Below, one piece after another: positions 1-6,027 of a stretch of 13,544 nt of DNA. A program made the position numbers and the translations under genes. Every line of letters starts with the position of its first letter. Positions within the stretch are counted from its first letter, which is position 1. This stretch comes from Dehalococcoidia bacterium (GTDB lineage: Bacteria; Chloroflexota; Dehalococcoidia; Dehalococcoidales; CSSed11-197), in NCBI GenBank assembly GCA_003552785.1, contig PUOQ01000034.1:1-13544 (forward strand). Direction: 5' to 3'. The notes below the pieces were generated by a model. That model did not search any database and was not told the origin of the DNA. It was given only the letters and a program-made list of their open reading frames with translations.

Positions 1-75
1 GTTAACCCCTGGGCGGCTTTTTTTAGATAAGGGAAACCGGGGTGGAGCCTTCCGTCAAAGCAAAGAGGGGGAGAG

Positions 76-762
76 GTGTCTTTCGAGGCGGGGCAGAGGG
101 TAAGGATACTCCTTGCCGACGGCCACTACATCGTCAGGCAGGGCATGCGGCGCATCCTTGAGGCTGAGCCCGACTTCCAGGTTGTAGGCGAGGCTGGCGA
201 CGGCGAGCAGGCGGTCCGGCTGGCCCGGACGCTGTGGCCCGAGGTAATCGTTATGGAAGCCAGGCTGGGCAAGGGAGACAGCGCCGAAACCACCCGGCGC
301 ATCAAGGCCCAGAACCCCGAAGCAGCCATCTTGGTGCTCTCCGCCCACGACGACGAGCAGTACGTGGTGGATATGCGAAAAGCGGGTGCCGGCGGCTGTT
401 TGCTAAAAAGCGCCGACGGCCACCAGCTGGTAAAGGCCGTCCGGTTGATTAAAGAGGGCATGTTTGTGTCCGACCCCCTGGTGGAGCAGCGGCTGGTAAA
501 ACGCATGAGCGGCCGCGACCGGGTGGAGGTGAATTCAGCCGAGCACCTTACCCGCCGCGAGTTTCAGGTGCTTAAGCTTCTTTCCAGTCGCATGACCACC
601 CGCGACATCGCCCATCACCTGGGCCTCAGCCAGGGCACGGTGAAAAGCCACTCGGTGCACCTATTTAGCAAGATGGGAGTCGGTTCGCGCACCGAGGCGG
701 TTCTGGAGGCGGTGAAGCGCGGCTGGGTGAGCCTGGATGATGAGTCAGTTGAGGAACCTTGA
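76..762 (+). CDS. NarL/LuxR-family response regulator with degenerate receiver
   Basis: A 228-residue protein with the NarL/FixJ layout: receiver domain (about 8-125), linker, and LuxR-type helix-turn-helix (about 157-220, with LTRREFQVLKLL and QGTVKSH). It should bind DNA as a transcription regulator. The receiver is abnormal. The site that normally reads MD is ME, so Glu61 replaces the phospho-acceptor Asp, and the acidic pair is reduced to Asp15 followed by Gly16. Ser89 and Lys111 of the switch are kept. Phosphorylation by a kinase is therefore doubtful, and Glu may mimic the active state (inference). The start is GTG, chosen because an AGAGGGGG ribosome binding site lies just upstream and it gives a normal receiver N-terminus. 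The gene is far richer in GC than everything to its right and no kinase gene adjoins it in the window. Family assignment is secure; target genes are unknown. Confidence 0.9.
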   Translation: MSFEAGQRVRILLADGHYIVRQGMRRILEAEPDFQVVGEAGDGEQAVRLARTLWPEVIVMEARLGKGDSAETTRRIKAQNPEAAILVLSAHDDEQYVVDMRKAGAGGCLLKSADGHQLVKAVRLIKEGMFVSDPLVEQRLVKRMSGRDRVEVNSAEHLTRREFQVLKLLSSRMTTRDIAHHLGLSQGTVKSHSVHLFSKMGVGSRTEAVLEAVKRGWVSLDDESVEEP

Positions 763-787
763 CATTTCAAACGCGGCGTGTGATAGA
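759..787 (+). promoter_or_regulatory. Possible sigma-A promoter overlapping the end of the regulator gene
   Basis: A perfect TTGACA (759-764) overlaps the TGA stop of the upstream gene, with GATAGA (782-787) 17 bp downstream. The -35 box is ideal and the -10 box is mediocre. No obvious gene follows except the tRNA-Asp fragment and a short ORF, so the transcript it would make is unclear. It may be a relic of a promoter for genes lost at the junction. Confidence 0.35.
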
Positions 788-813
788 CTAAAGCATCCAA
801 ACGGTGCGGGCTT

Positions 814-835
814 AAAAAACCCCCGGAATCCCGGG
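814..835 (-). terminator. Possible leftward intrinsic terminator
   Basis: Read on the minus strand, a 5-bp GC stem (CCCGG/CCGGG, plus-strand 822-826 and 831-835) with a 4-base loop is followed after two bases by six T. This is a minimal intrinsic terminator for leftward transcription. It would shield the 3' end of the GC-rich regulator gene from antisense read-through. The nearest leftward gene ends about 680 bp away, so the assignment is tentative. Confidence 0.35.
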
Positions 836-975
836 CCCGGCCGCGGGTAAAAAAACGCTTCAAGTAAGGAATATGAAGCTTGAAAAAAATATTTAATAGG
901 CACGGTTCGGATGTTACCATGGCGCAGGCGTGGTTAGATCAGGCTATAACTTTGGTTGAGGCTCCCCTAAAATAC

Positions 976-1031
976 AACATGACACCCTGTCACGGTGGAG
1001 ATCAGGGGTTCGAATCCCCTCGGGGTCGCCA
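976..1031 (+). tRNA. 3' fragment of tRNA-Asp(GTC), candidate attachment site
   Basis: The sequence carries everything of a tRNA-Asp from the D-stem 3' strand onward. It has an anticodon stem (982-986 with 994-998, four of five pairs) around loop CTGTCAC with anticodon GTC at 989-991. A five-base variable region follows. The T arm is perfect (1004-1008 with 1016-1020, loop TTCGAAT). The acceptor 3' strand CGGGGTC is at 1021-1027, the discriminator G at 1028 and an encoded CCA at 1029-1031. The matching 5' acceptor strand (GACCCCG) and D loop are absent upstream, so this is not a functional tRNA gene. Tyrosine recombinases commonly use the 3' half of tRNA genes as attachment sites and leave such a fragment at the far end of the integrated element. 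In this orientation the element would lie to the left. Confidence 0.8.
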
Positions 1032-1038
1032 TTTTTAA

Positions 1039-1354
1039 ATGTATTTGCCTATCATTATTTCATTTCTGTTCACGCGCCCGGAAATAACGCTAGTTAAAGC
1101 GTAATCAGCTCAGTATAAACAACTCCTTGATTTTTCTCTAAATCTGCCAGCTTGCTTAGCAATCGTTTATAAAGTTCAATTCTATTCCAAAAATAATCGA
1201 ACCAAACTCAATTTAGATATAAAATCTAAACAAAATCCATATCAGTAGGCGCGAAATAATAGCAATTGCTTGTATTTCAGAGATAAATAGAGTGGCCCCG
1301 AATAACTAATTCTTTTAAGAAACTCTCTTGAGGTATGCTTATTTTATAATTGCT
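1039..1354. other. AT-rich intergenic stretch with a decayed ORF remnant
   Basis: About 315 bases with no convincing gene. On the minus strand, 1094-1207 reads as 37 codons plus a TAA stop with a protein-like composition (starting VWFDYFWNRIELYK, ending VVYTELITL). It is preceded directly by an in-frame TGA, with no plausible start codon or ribosome binding site. It looks like the C-terminal scrap of a broken gene, as is common near tRNA integration sites. I do not recognise the parent family. A TATAAT hexamer at 1345-1350 has no matching -35 box. Confidence 0.4.
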
Positions 1355-1383
1355 TTGACACTAAACAACGCGTATGGGATACT
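1355..1383 (+). promoter_or_regulatory. Strong sigma-A-type promoter for a small RNA
   Basis: TTGACA (1355-1360), a 17-bp spacer and GATACT (1378-1383) form a near-consensus vegetative promoter. The expected start, about seven bases past the -10 box, falls at position 1390, which is exactly the first base of the closing stem of the downstream structured element. Confidence 0.6.
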
Positions 1384-1389
1384 GGACAT

Positions 1390-1510
1390 GCTCCAAGTAG
1401 CTGAGCAGTTTAGACTGAAAACCGGGGAGCTTCCTGAGTAAGTACCACATCCGTGGCTCCGAAAGGGTTATCCGGTAGAAAGTCGAACAGCTAAGGTTAC
1501 TTGGAGCGTT
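1390..1510 (+). ncRNA. Candidate structured small RNA, family unknown
   Basis: A compact nested structure can be drawn by eye. A perfect 10-bp closing stem (GCTCCAAGTA 1390-1399 with 1498-1507) encloses further pairings: GCTG/CAGC (1400-1403 with 1488-1491), GACT/AGTC (1413-1416 with 1481-1484), ACCGG/CCGGT (1421-1425 with 1472-1476), GGAGC/GCTCC (1426-1430 with 1456-1460) and a CCAC/GTGG hairpin (1445-1448 with 1453-1456, sharing base 1456). A promoter is placed so that transcription would begin at the closing stem, and GTTTTA follows it as a weak T tract. There is no matching ORF. It lies tail to tail with the HPRT-fusion gene, whose stop codon is 10 bases away. I could not match it to 6S, SRP, tmRNA, RNase P or a known riboswitch. 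It could instead be a palindromic intergenic repeat or part of the mRNA 3' end on the other strand. Confidence 0.45.
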
Positions 1511-1516
1511 TTATAT

Positions 1517-2962
1517 TCATTCAGTTTTACCCTGATCCTGTGCAGAATATTTCTTATCTGATAGGTCCGGGATTCCAATAAATGGAAGATTCCGATATTC
1601 TTCTTTGAAATCAAGGCCATAACCCACTACAAATTCGTCCGTAATTTCGAAACCTGAATATCGAATATCTATATTGGCTATGCGCCGGGTTTTCCGGTCC
1701 AGAAGAGTGCATACTTCCAGGCTTGCCGGATTTTTCAGCTGTAATTGGTTTAGTATAAGCTTGAGAGTCATGCCGGTATCGACAATATCTTCTACCAGCA
1801 ATACATGGCGATTGGTCAAAGAAAGGTCGACGTCCCTGGTAAACTTAACCAGTTCATTATTGCCACTCATATAATGTGAGATGGCCATAAAGTCAATATC
1901 AAGGGGCCCATCTATGTTGCGTATCAGATCAGCCATGAAACAAATAAAGCCCCTTTGAACACCGATTAATACAGGATGTTTTTCTTTATAATCGGAAGAT
2001 ATACGGCTGGCGATTTCCAGGACCTTTTCAGAAATTTCTTCTCTGTTAAACAATATCCTGGTAATGCCCTGTGCCCTGGTTTGTCCCAGTGGACCTGCTC
2101 CATATTTTGCCAGCAGTGTATCATATTTATTCTTATTCATAAGAGTTATGTTAATATCAGGATATAACTCTTTCAACCTTCTTATCTTTCGGTTTTTTTG
2201 CGTGATGAGGCTTTGCTTTAAGGTGGTTAGCTCAACATACAGGTCAAGCTCAGGGAGATAGAAATCGGGGCTAAACATTTCTGTTATACGATTGCCTTCT
2301 TTGTTTAAAACAAAAGAGCGGGGTTCATAAACCCATTCTATGTTATAAAAGTCAAGCAACCTGGCAAATTCAACTTCGCTTTCATTGGCAAAGCAGGACG
2401 GGTCTCTGAAAGGTTTCAATGGTTGCGGTAATGTATGCACCTGTTCGGTTTTTTCTTCTGTTAAAGCAGGTTGCTGCTCTTTTATAACAAGTGCTGCCAG
2501 AGCGGCCATATGGTTAATAAAGTTGAGTTCATGCGATGCAAACGAGCGCTTTGAGCGTAAATAGACGCGAAGGCTGGCGGGTCTTGTGTTGCCGATAATT
2601 ATTGGTATGCCATAGATTGCATGAATTCTAGCCTGCAGCGCGAGTTCCGGATACTGTATTCGGGAATCGCTTTGGGTATCGTCAATAATCACTGTTTTAC
2701 CGGTGCTTAGCTCGTTCAGGCTTTTAAACCGATCAATCAGGCCTTTTTGGAGGTAATACCTGGGTAGCTTCCACGAGCTGGTATGAACAAGATTATTGCC
2801 GGTAGAATCAAGCATTATCAGAGAAGCCCCGGCATCAACGGTGGTTGCGGTTAACTTAACGATAAAGTCCAGTTTTTGCCTGGGATCCTTGCCGGAAACA
2901 ATAAATTCCAAAGCCTGCACCAATGAATTGTAGTAGTCGATTTTAAAGGCGTCTTTAGTCAA
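1517..2962 (-). CDS. GAF / PD-(D/E)XK-like / hypoxanthine phosphoribosyltransferase fusion
   Basis: A 481-residue protein with three parts. Residues about 12-162 resemble a GAF ligand-binding domain. Residues about 190-290 resemble a PD-(D/E)XK nuclease fold: Glu near 194-198, then SPDFYLPELDLYVELTTLK with Pro232-Asp233 and Glu244. The usual ExK is ExT, so activity is uncertain. Residues about 297-467 are a complete HPRT with the PRPP loop LLVEDIVDTGMTL (388-400), LLDRKTRR and the C-terminal DEFVVGYGLDFKEEYRNLP. The HPRT part should convert hypoxanthine or guanine with PRPP to IMP or GMP in the cytoplasm. Ordinary HPRTs are about 180 residues, so the 295-residue extension is unusual. Start is TTG; its ribosome binding site AAAAGGA overlaps the rtcB stop, four bases upstream, implying translational coupling with the RNA-repair genes. 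HPRT assignment is strong, GAF fairly strong, the nuclease-like middle moderate. Confidence 0.88.
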   Translation of the reverse strand: MTKDAFKIDYYNSLVQALEFIVSGKDPRQKLDFIVKLTATTVDAGASLIMLDSTGNNLVHTSSWKLPRYYLQKGLIDRFKSLNELSTGKTVIIDDTQSDSRIQYPELALQARIHAIYGIPIIIGNTRPASLRVYLRSKRSFASHELNFINHMAALAALVIKEQQPALTEEKTEQVHTLPQPLKPFRDPSCFANESEVEFARLLDFYNIEWVYEPRSFVLNKEGNRITEMFSPDFYLPELDLYVELTTLKQSLITQKNRKIRRLKELYPDINITLMNKNKYDTLLAKYGAGPLGQTRAQGITRILFNREEISEKVLEIASRISSDYKEKHPVLIGVQRGFICFMADLIRNIDGPLDIDFMAISHYMSGNNELVKFTRDVDLSLTNRHVLLVEDIVDTGMTLKLILNQLQLKNPASLEVCTLLDRKTRRIANIDIRYSGFEITDEFVVGYGLDFKEEYRNLPFIGIPDLSDKKYSAQDQGKTE

Positions 2963-2966
2963 TTGG

Positions 2967-4424
2967 TCATCCTTTTATAACACCGACAGGTTTGGTGCGG
3001 GCAACTTTTTTTGAAATCCCGGATAAATGGGCCACCTGTATAACATCATCAATATTTTTATAAGCCGCAGATGCTTCCTCAGCTACACTGGAATAACTGC
3101 CCGCCCTGACAATTATACCCTGTCGCTCCAGGCCGCTTATGAAGTCTTTGCCGCTTATATTTTTTTTGGCGGCCATCCTGCTTTTGACTCTACCGGCGCC
3201 ATGGCAGGTGGATCCAAATGTTTCCTCCATAGCTGTTTGCGTGCCAGTCATGATGTAGGAGTACCGGCCCATATCTCCAGGAATTAATACTGGCTGACCT
3301 ATCCCAGAGTACTTCGCAGGAATTTGTACGTGCTCCGGGGGGAAAGCCCTGGTGGCACCTTTTCTATGGATGCAAAGTTGTTTTTGTTTTCCGTCAACCA
3401 GGTGCTTTTCTATTTTTGCTATGTTGTGGGCTATATCATAGACAAGATCAAGGCCAATTTCGCTTTCACCCAGGTTGATTGCCTTGTGGAAAGCTTCTCT
3501 GGCCAAATGAGTCATCAATTGGCGGTTGGCCCATGCATAATTGGCCGCACAATACATTGCTGAAAGGTAGCTTTTGCCTTCTGATGAATTTAGCGGCGCA
3601 CAGGCAAGCTGGCGGTCAGGTACTTGAATACCGTATTTAGCCATGGCTTTAGCCATTGACTTAATATAATCATTAGCCACCTGATGGCCAAGCCCCCGGG
3701 AACCGGAATGTATCCATAATACCAGCTGCCCAACTTCGAAAAGACCCATAGTAGTGGCGGCGCCGTCATCGTATATTTTGTCGATCATTCCAATCTCTAT
3801 GAAGTGATTGCCGGCTCCCAGAGTGCCTAGTTGGGGAATGCCTCGCTCTTTAGCGCGATTGCTTACATAAGCCGCATTGGCGCCTGCCATTTCACCGCTT
3901 TCTTCAGTACTGGAAAGGTCTTCAATGCGCCCGTATCCCTTTTCAACTGCCCATCTTGAGCCCTGCTCAAGAACCCGGTCCATATCTTTACTGTTTAGAC
4001 GTAGTTTGCCGGATGTGCCTACACCAGACGGTATACTTTTATAAAGCGCATCTACCAGTGAGGGCATGTATTTTTTTATTTCATCGTATTTCAATTTTGT
4101 ACCCAGCAACCGGACTCCGCAATTAATATCAAACCCAACGCCACCGGGAGAAATCACCCCGTTTTCTATGTCCATTGCGGCTACTCCACCAATTGGAAAG
4201 CCATATCCCCAGTGAACGTCTGGCATGGCGAAAGAACACTTCTGTATTCCCGGCAAGCAGGCAACATTGGCAATCTGTTTGATTACCTGCTCTTTGATAA
4301 TGTGTTGCAGCATATCTTCGCTGGTGTACACGATGCCAGGCACCAGCATGCCATCCATAAAGCTTTTGGGTATCTGGTATCGATAAGAATCTAACCTTGT
4401 AAGGTTTGAAAACTCTTTATTCAT
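2967..4424 (-). CDS. rtcB: RNA-splicing ligase RtcB
   Basis: A 485-residue RtcB. The family joins RNA 2',3'-cyclic-phosphate or 3'-phosphate ends to 5'-OH ends using GTP and Mn2+, through a guanylylated histidine. All hallmark motifs are present: DVHWGYGFPIGG (69-80), GVGFDINCGVRLL with Asp99 and Cys102, LGAGNHF with Asn206 and His207, WIHSGSRGLGH with His239, AHN with His333, HRKGATRA (353-360), and CHGAGR with His408, which I align with the guanylylated His. It therefore looks catalytically intact. The ATG at 4422-4424 is chosen over an in-frame start 15 codons upstream because AAGGAGAG lies about eight bases before it. That ribosome binding site overlaps the archease stop codon, so the two genes should be co-translated. 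In the family, archease is the usual RtcB partner. Confidence 0.96.
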   Translation of the reverse strand: MNKEFSNLTRLDSYRYQIPKSFMDGMLVPGIVYTSEDMLQHIIKEQVIKQIANVACLPGIQKCSFAMPDVHWGYGFPIGGVAAMDIENGVISPGGVGFDINCGVRLLGTKLKYDEIKKYMPSLVDALYKSIPSGVGTSGKLRLNSKDMDRVLEQGSRWAVEKGYGRIEDLSSTEESGEMAGANAAYVSNRAKERGIPQLGTLGAGNHFIEIGMIDKIYDDGAATTMGLFEVGQLVLWIHSGSRGLGHQVANDYIKSMAKAMAKYGIQVPDRQLACAPLNSSEGKSYLSAMYCAANYAWANRQLMTHLAREAFHKAINLGESEIGLDLVYDIAHNIAKIEKHLVDGKQKQLCIHRKGATRAFPPEHVQIPAKYSGIGQPVLIPGDMGRYSYIMTGTQTAMEETFGSTCHGAGRVKSRMAAKKNISGKDFISGLERQGIIVRAGSYSSVAEEASAAYKNIDDVIQVAHLSGISKKVARTKPVGVIKG

Positions 4425-4438
4425 AATCGGCCCTCTCC

Positions 4439-4873
4439 TTAAACATCTAAAATCACTTTCACGCTGCATTTTGACCGGTTTACTTCCAGCAAATGGTATG
4501 TTGCCGATTTTACCGCTGTTTTTATCGTGTGCCGGTTTGGGTCAAAAATTTCTCCGCTGCATTCAGCTGAAAGGCATCGGTCGTTAATGGTTGAAACATT
4601 AAACTTTCTGAAGATAATTCCCTCAACATCCAGATGATAGAGTAAAGTATTGAGCCATTCAAACAAAAGGTCTTCATAACTATCTTCTCGTATGCTGATT
4701 GCCCGTGAAACCGTGGGTTTAACTTTCCTCAAATCGGTAATAATGGAAAACATTCCAAAGGCAGCGTTTTCGAACGCTTCATTCAGGCAATTGCCATATG
4801 CAACCAGGCCGATATCGGCTGTATGTTCCACCAATCTGAATTTTTTTTCTGTCATACTTTTGTTTGACTTCAT
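4439..4873 (-). CDS. Archease, RtcB-activating protein
   Basis: A 144-residue protein matching archease along its whole length: EHTADIG (16-22), the mid-region FEWLNTLLYHLD (71-82), HTIKTAVKSATYH (115-127) and the C-terminal VILDV with Asp143 next to last. Archease proteins help RtcB acquire its guanylate and turn over many times; the conserved acidic residues near both ends take part in metal handling. Its stop codon is 14 bases from the rtcB start, so it is the first gene of a three-gene leftward operon. Two starts are possible, codon 1 (4873) and Met7 (4855). Neither has a good ribosome binding site. A TATAAT on the minus strand directly before codon 1 (4877-4882) could be a -10 box, which would favour Met7 or a leaderless start. 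Confidence 0.93.
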   Translation of the reverse strand: MKSNKSMTEKKFRLVEHTADIGLVAYGNCLNEAFENAAFGMFSIITDLRKVKPTVSRAISIREDSYEDLLFEWLNTLLYHLDVEGIIFRKFNVSTINDRCLSAECSGEIFDPNRHTIKTAVKSATYHLLEVNRSKCSVKVILDV

Positions 4874-4914
4874 ACTATTATAACCGTTATCTTAACCATA
4901 ATTATTGTACAAGT

Positions 4915-4958
4915 AATGAGGCGGTTACTCAATTAACAATCATTGAGACTGCCTCATT
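4915..4958. promoter_or_regulatory. Inverted repeat between divergent genes, candidate operator or leader hairpin
   Basis: AATGAGGC (4915-4922) is perfectly complementary to GCCTCATT (4951-4958), with an inner perfect pair CTCAA (4928-4932) and TTGAG (4943-4947). The whole is a 44-base imperfect palindrome with a 10-base loop. Directly beside it is an 8-base palindrome TTGTACAA (4905-4912). The element ends five bases before the GAGG ribosome binding site of the plus-strand gene and sits about 40 bases from the archease start. It could be a regulator-binding site serving both genes or an RNA hairpin in the plus-strand leader. No T run follows, so it is not an ordinary terminator. Confidence 0.5.
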
Positions 4959-4973
4959 GTCGCGAGGTTAATT

Positions 4974-5939
4974 TTGAGCACACTATTACTGGGTAAAAAG
5001 GACATACGGGAACTAATCGATATCAATATGGTTATAGATGCCGTCGAAGATTCCTTTTTAGCTCTGAATCGGGGCGCAGCACAAATGCCCCCAAAAACTT
5101 ATCTTAATCTGGATAAGGGGGATTTCCGGGCTATGCCGGCAGCTTTACCTTATTCAGCTGGCATAAAATGGGTTAATGTGCACCCGCAAAATTACAAACA
5201 TAACCTGCCGACTGTTATGGCGGTTTTGATATATTCCAACCCTGAAACCGGTTACCCGCTGGCAATTATGGATGCCTCTGAAATAACAGCTTATCGAACA
5301 GGCGCAGCCTCAGGCATTGCCTCAAAATTTTTGGCAAGGCATGATTCGAAAACACTTGGCATTGTAGGAGCAGGGCGACAGGCATATGCGCAGGTGGAGG
5401 CACATATGAAAGTTCTTGAAATTGAAAAACTCTTTGTTTATGATATTAATTCAAATAAAGCCGATTGCCTGATTGAGGCATTTCCATCCTTAAAGATTGA
5501 AAAGGCAGGTATTGAAGAAACAGCCGGTTGCGATATTGTTTGTACTTCAACACCATCCAGGGGGCCAATTATCTATAATGAGTGGATAAAAGCTGGCGCC
5601 CATATAAATGCTATCGGTGCAGATGCTCCTGGGAAACAGGAACTTGATCCTGAAATATTAAACAATGCCAGAGTGATTGTAGATGATATATCACAGGCCA
5701 TGAAATCTGGCGAGATAAATGTCGCGGTAAGCCGCAGACAGTATGATTCTGAAAGAATTAAAGCAACACTGGGGCAGGTAATTAGTGGGCAAAAACGGGC
5801 TCGTGAAAACGATTTTGAAATTACAGTTTTTGACTCAACCGGAATCGCAATTCAGGATATAGCAGTGGCTGGTGCAGTTTATAACAAAGCAATTTTGGCT
5901 GGAAGGAATAATTATCTTGAACTTGATTTATTTTCATAA
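4974..5939 (+). CDS. Ornithine cyclodeaminase / mu-crystallin family dehydrogenase (possibly alanine dehydrogenase)
   Basis: A 321-residue NAD(P)-dependent enzyme of the OCD/mu-crystallin family, cytoplasmic. Visible hallmarks: FRAMPA (Arg52), GIKWVNVHP (Lys65), YRTGAASG (107-114), the Rossmann loop VGAGRQA (131-137), GADAPGKQELD (215-225) and DSTG (287-290). Known members include ornithine cyclodeaminase (ornithine to proline plus ammonia) and the archaeal-type L-alanine dehydrogenase. The GADxPGKQELD form is compatible with the latter, but sequence inspection cannot settle the substrate. The start is TTG at 4974 with GAGG six bases upstream, giving a standard N-terminus. It is divergent from the archease operon and convergent with the next gene, from which it is separated by 88 bp without a clear terminator. 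Length is normal and nothing appears broken. Confidence 0.88.
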   Translation: MSTLLLGKKDIRELIDINMVIDAVEDSFLALNRGAAQMPPKTYLNLDKGDFRAMPAALPYSAGIKWVNVHPQNYKHNLPTVMAVLIYSNPETGYPLAIMDASEITAYRTGAASGIASKFLARHDSKTLGIVGAGRQAYAQVEAHMKVLEIEKLFVYDINSNKADCLIEAFPSLKIEKAGIEETAGCDIVCTSTPSRGPIIYNEWIKAGAHINAIGADAPGKQELDPEILNNARVIVDDISQAMKSGEINVAVSRRQYDSERIKATLGQVISGQKRARENDFEITVFDSTGIAIQDIAVAGAVYNKAILAGRNNYLELDLFS

Positions 5940-6027
5940 CTTAACCCGGATTTTTACTGTCAACTGTAAAATGCTTCAAGTTTTATAAAGGAATTTATGA
6001 AAATGGGGGCTTGATGAACCAGCAGGG

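Noticed and set aside
126..506. Long open frame on the minus strand inside the GC-rich regulator gene
   Set aside because: It lies fully opposite a well-supported response regulator, in GC-rich DNA where stop codons are rare, and has no recognisable domain.
960..1031. A complete tRNA-Asp using GGCTCCC at 960-966 as the 5' acceptor strand
   Set aside because: Six of seven acceptor pairs form if wobbles are allowed, but only 15 bases lie between it and the anticodon stem and no D arm can form. The expected 5' strand GACCCCG is absent, so it is better read as a 3' fragment.
1390..1507. Retron non-coding RNA, hammerhead ribozyme or 6S RNA
   Set aside because: There is no reverse transcriptase gene nearby. 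The hammerhead core CTGANGA plus GAAA is not properly matched, and the size and inner helices do not fit a typical 6S RNA. It is left as unassigned.
4425..4469. Extended RtcB N-terminus overlapping archease
   Set aside because: The extra 15 codons lack family similarity, and the AAGGAGAG site fits the ATG at 4422-4424.
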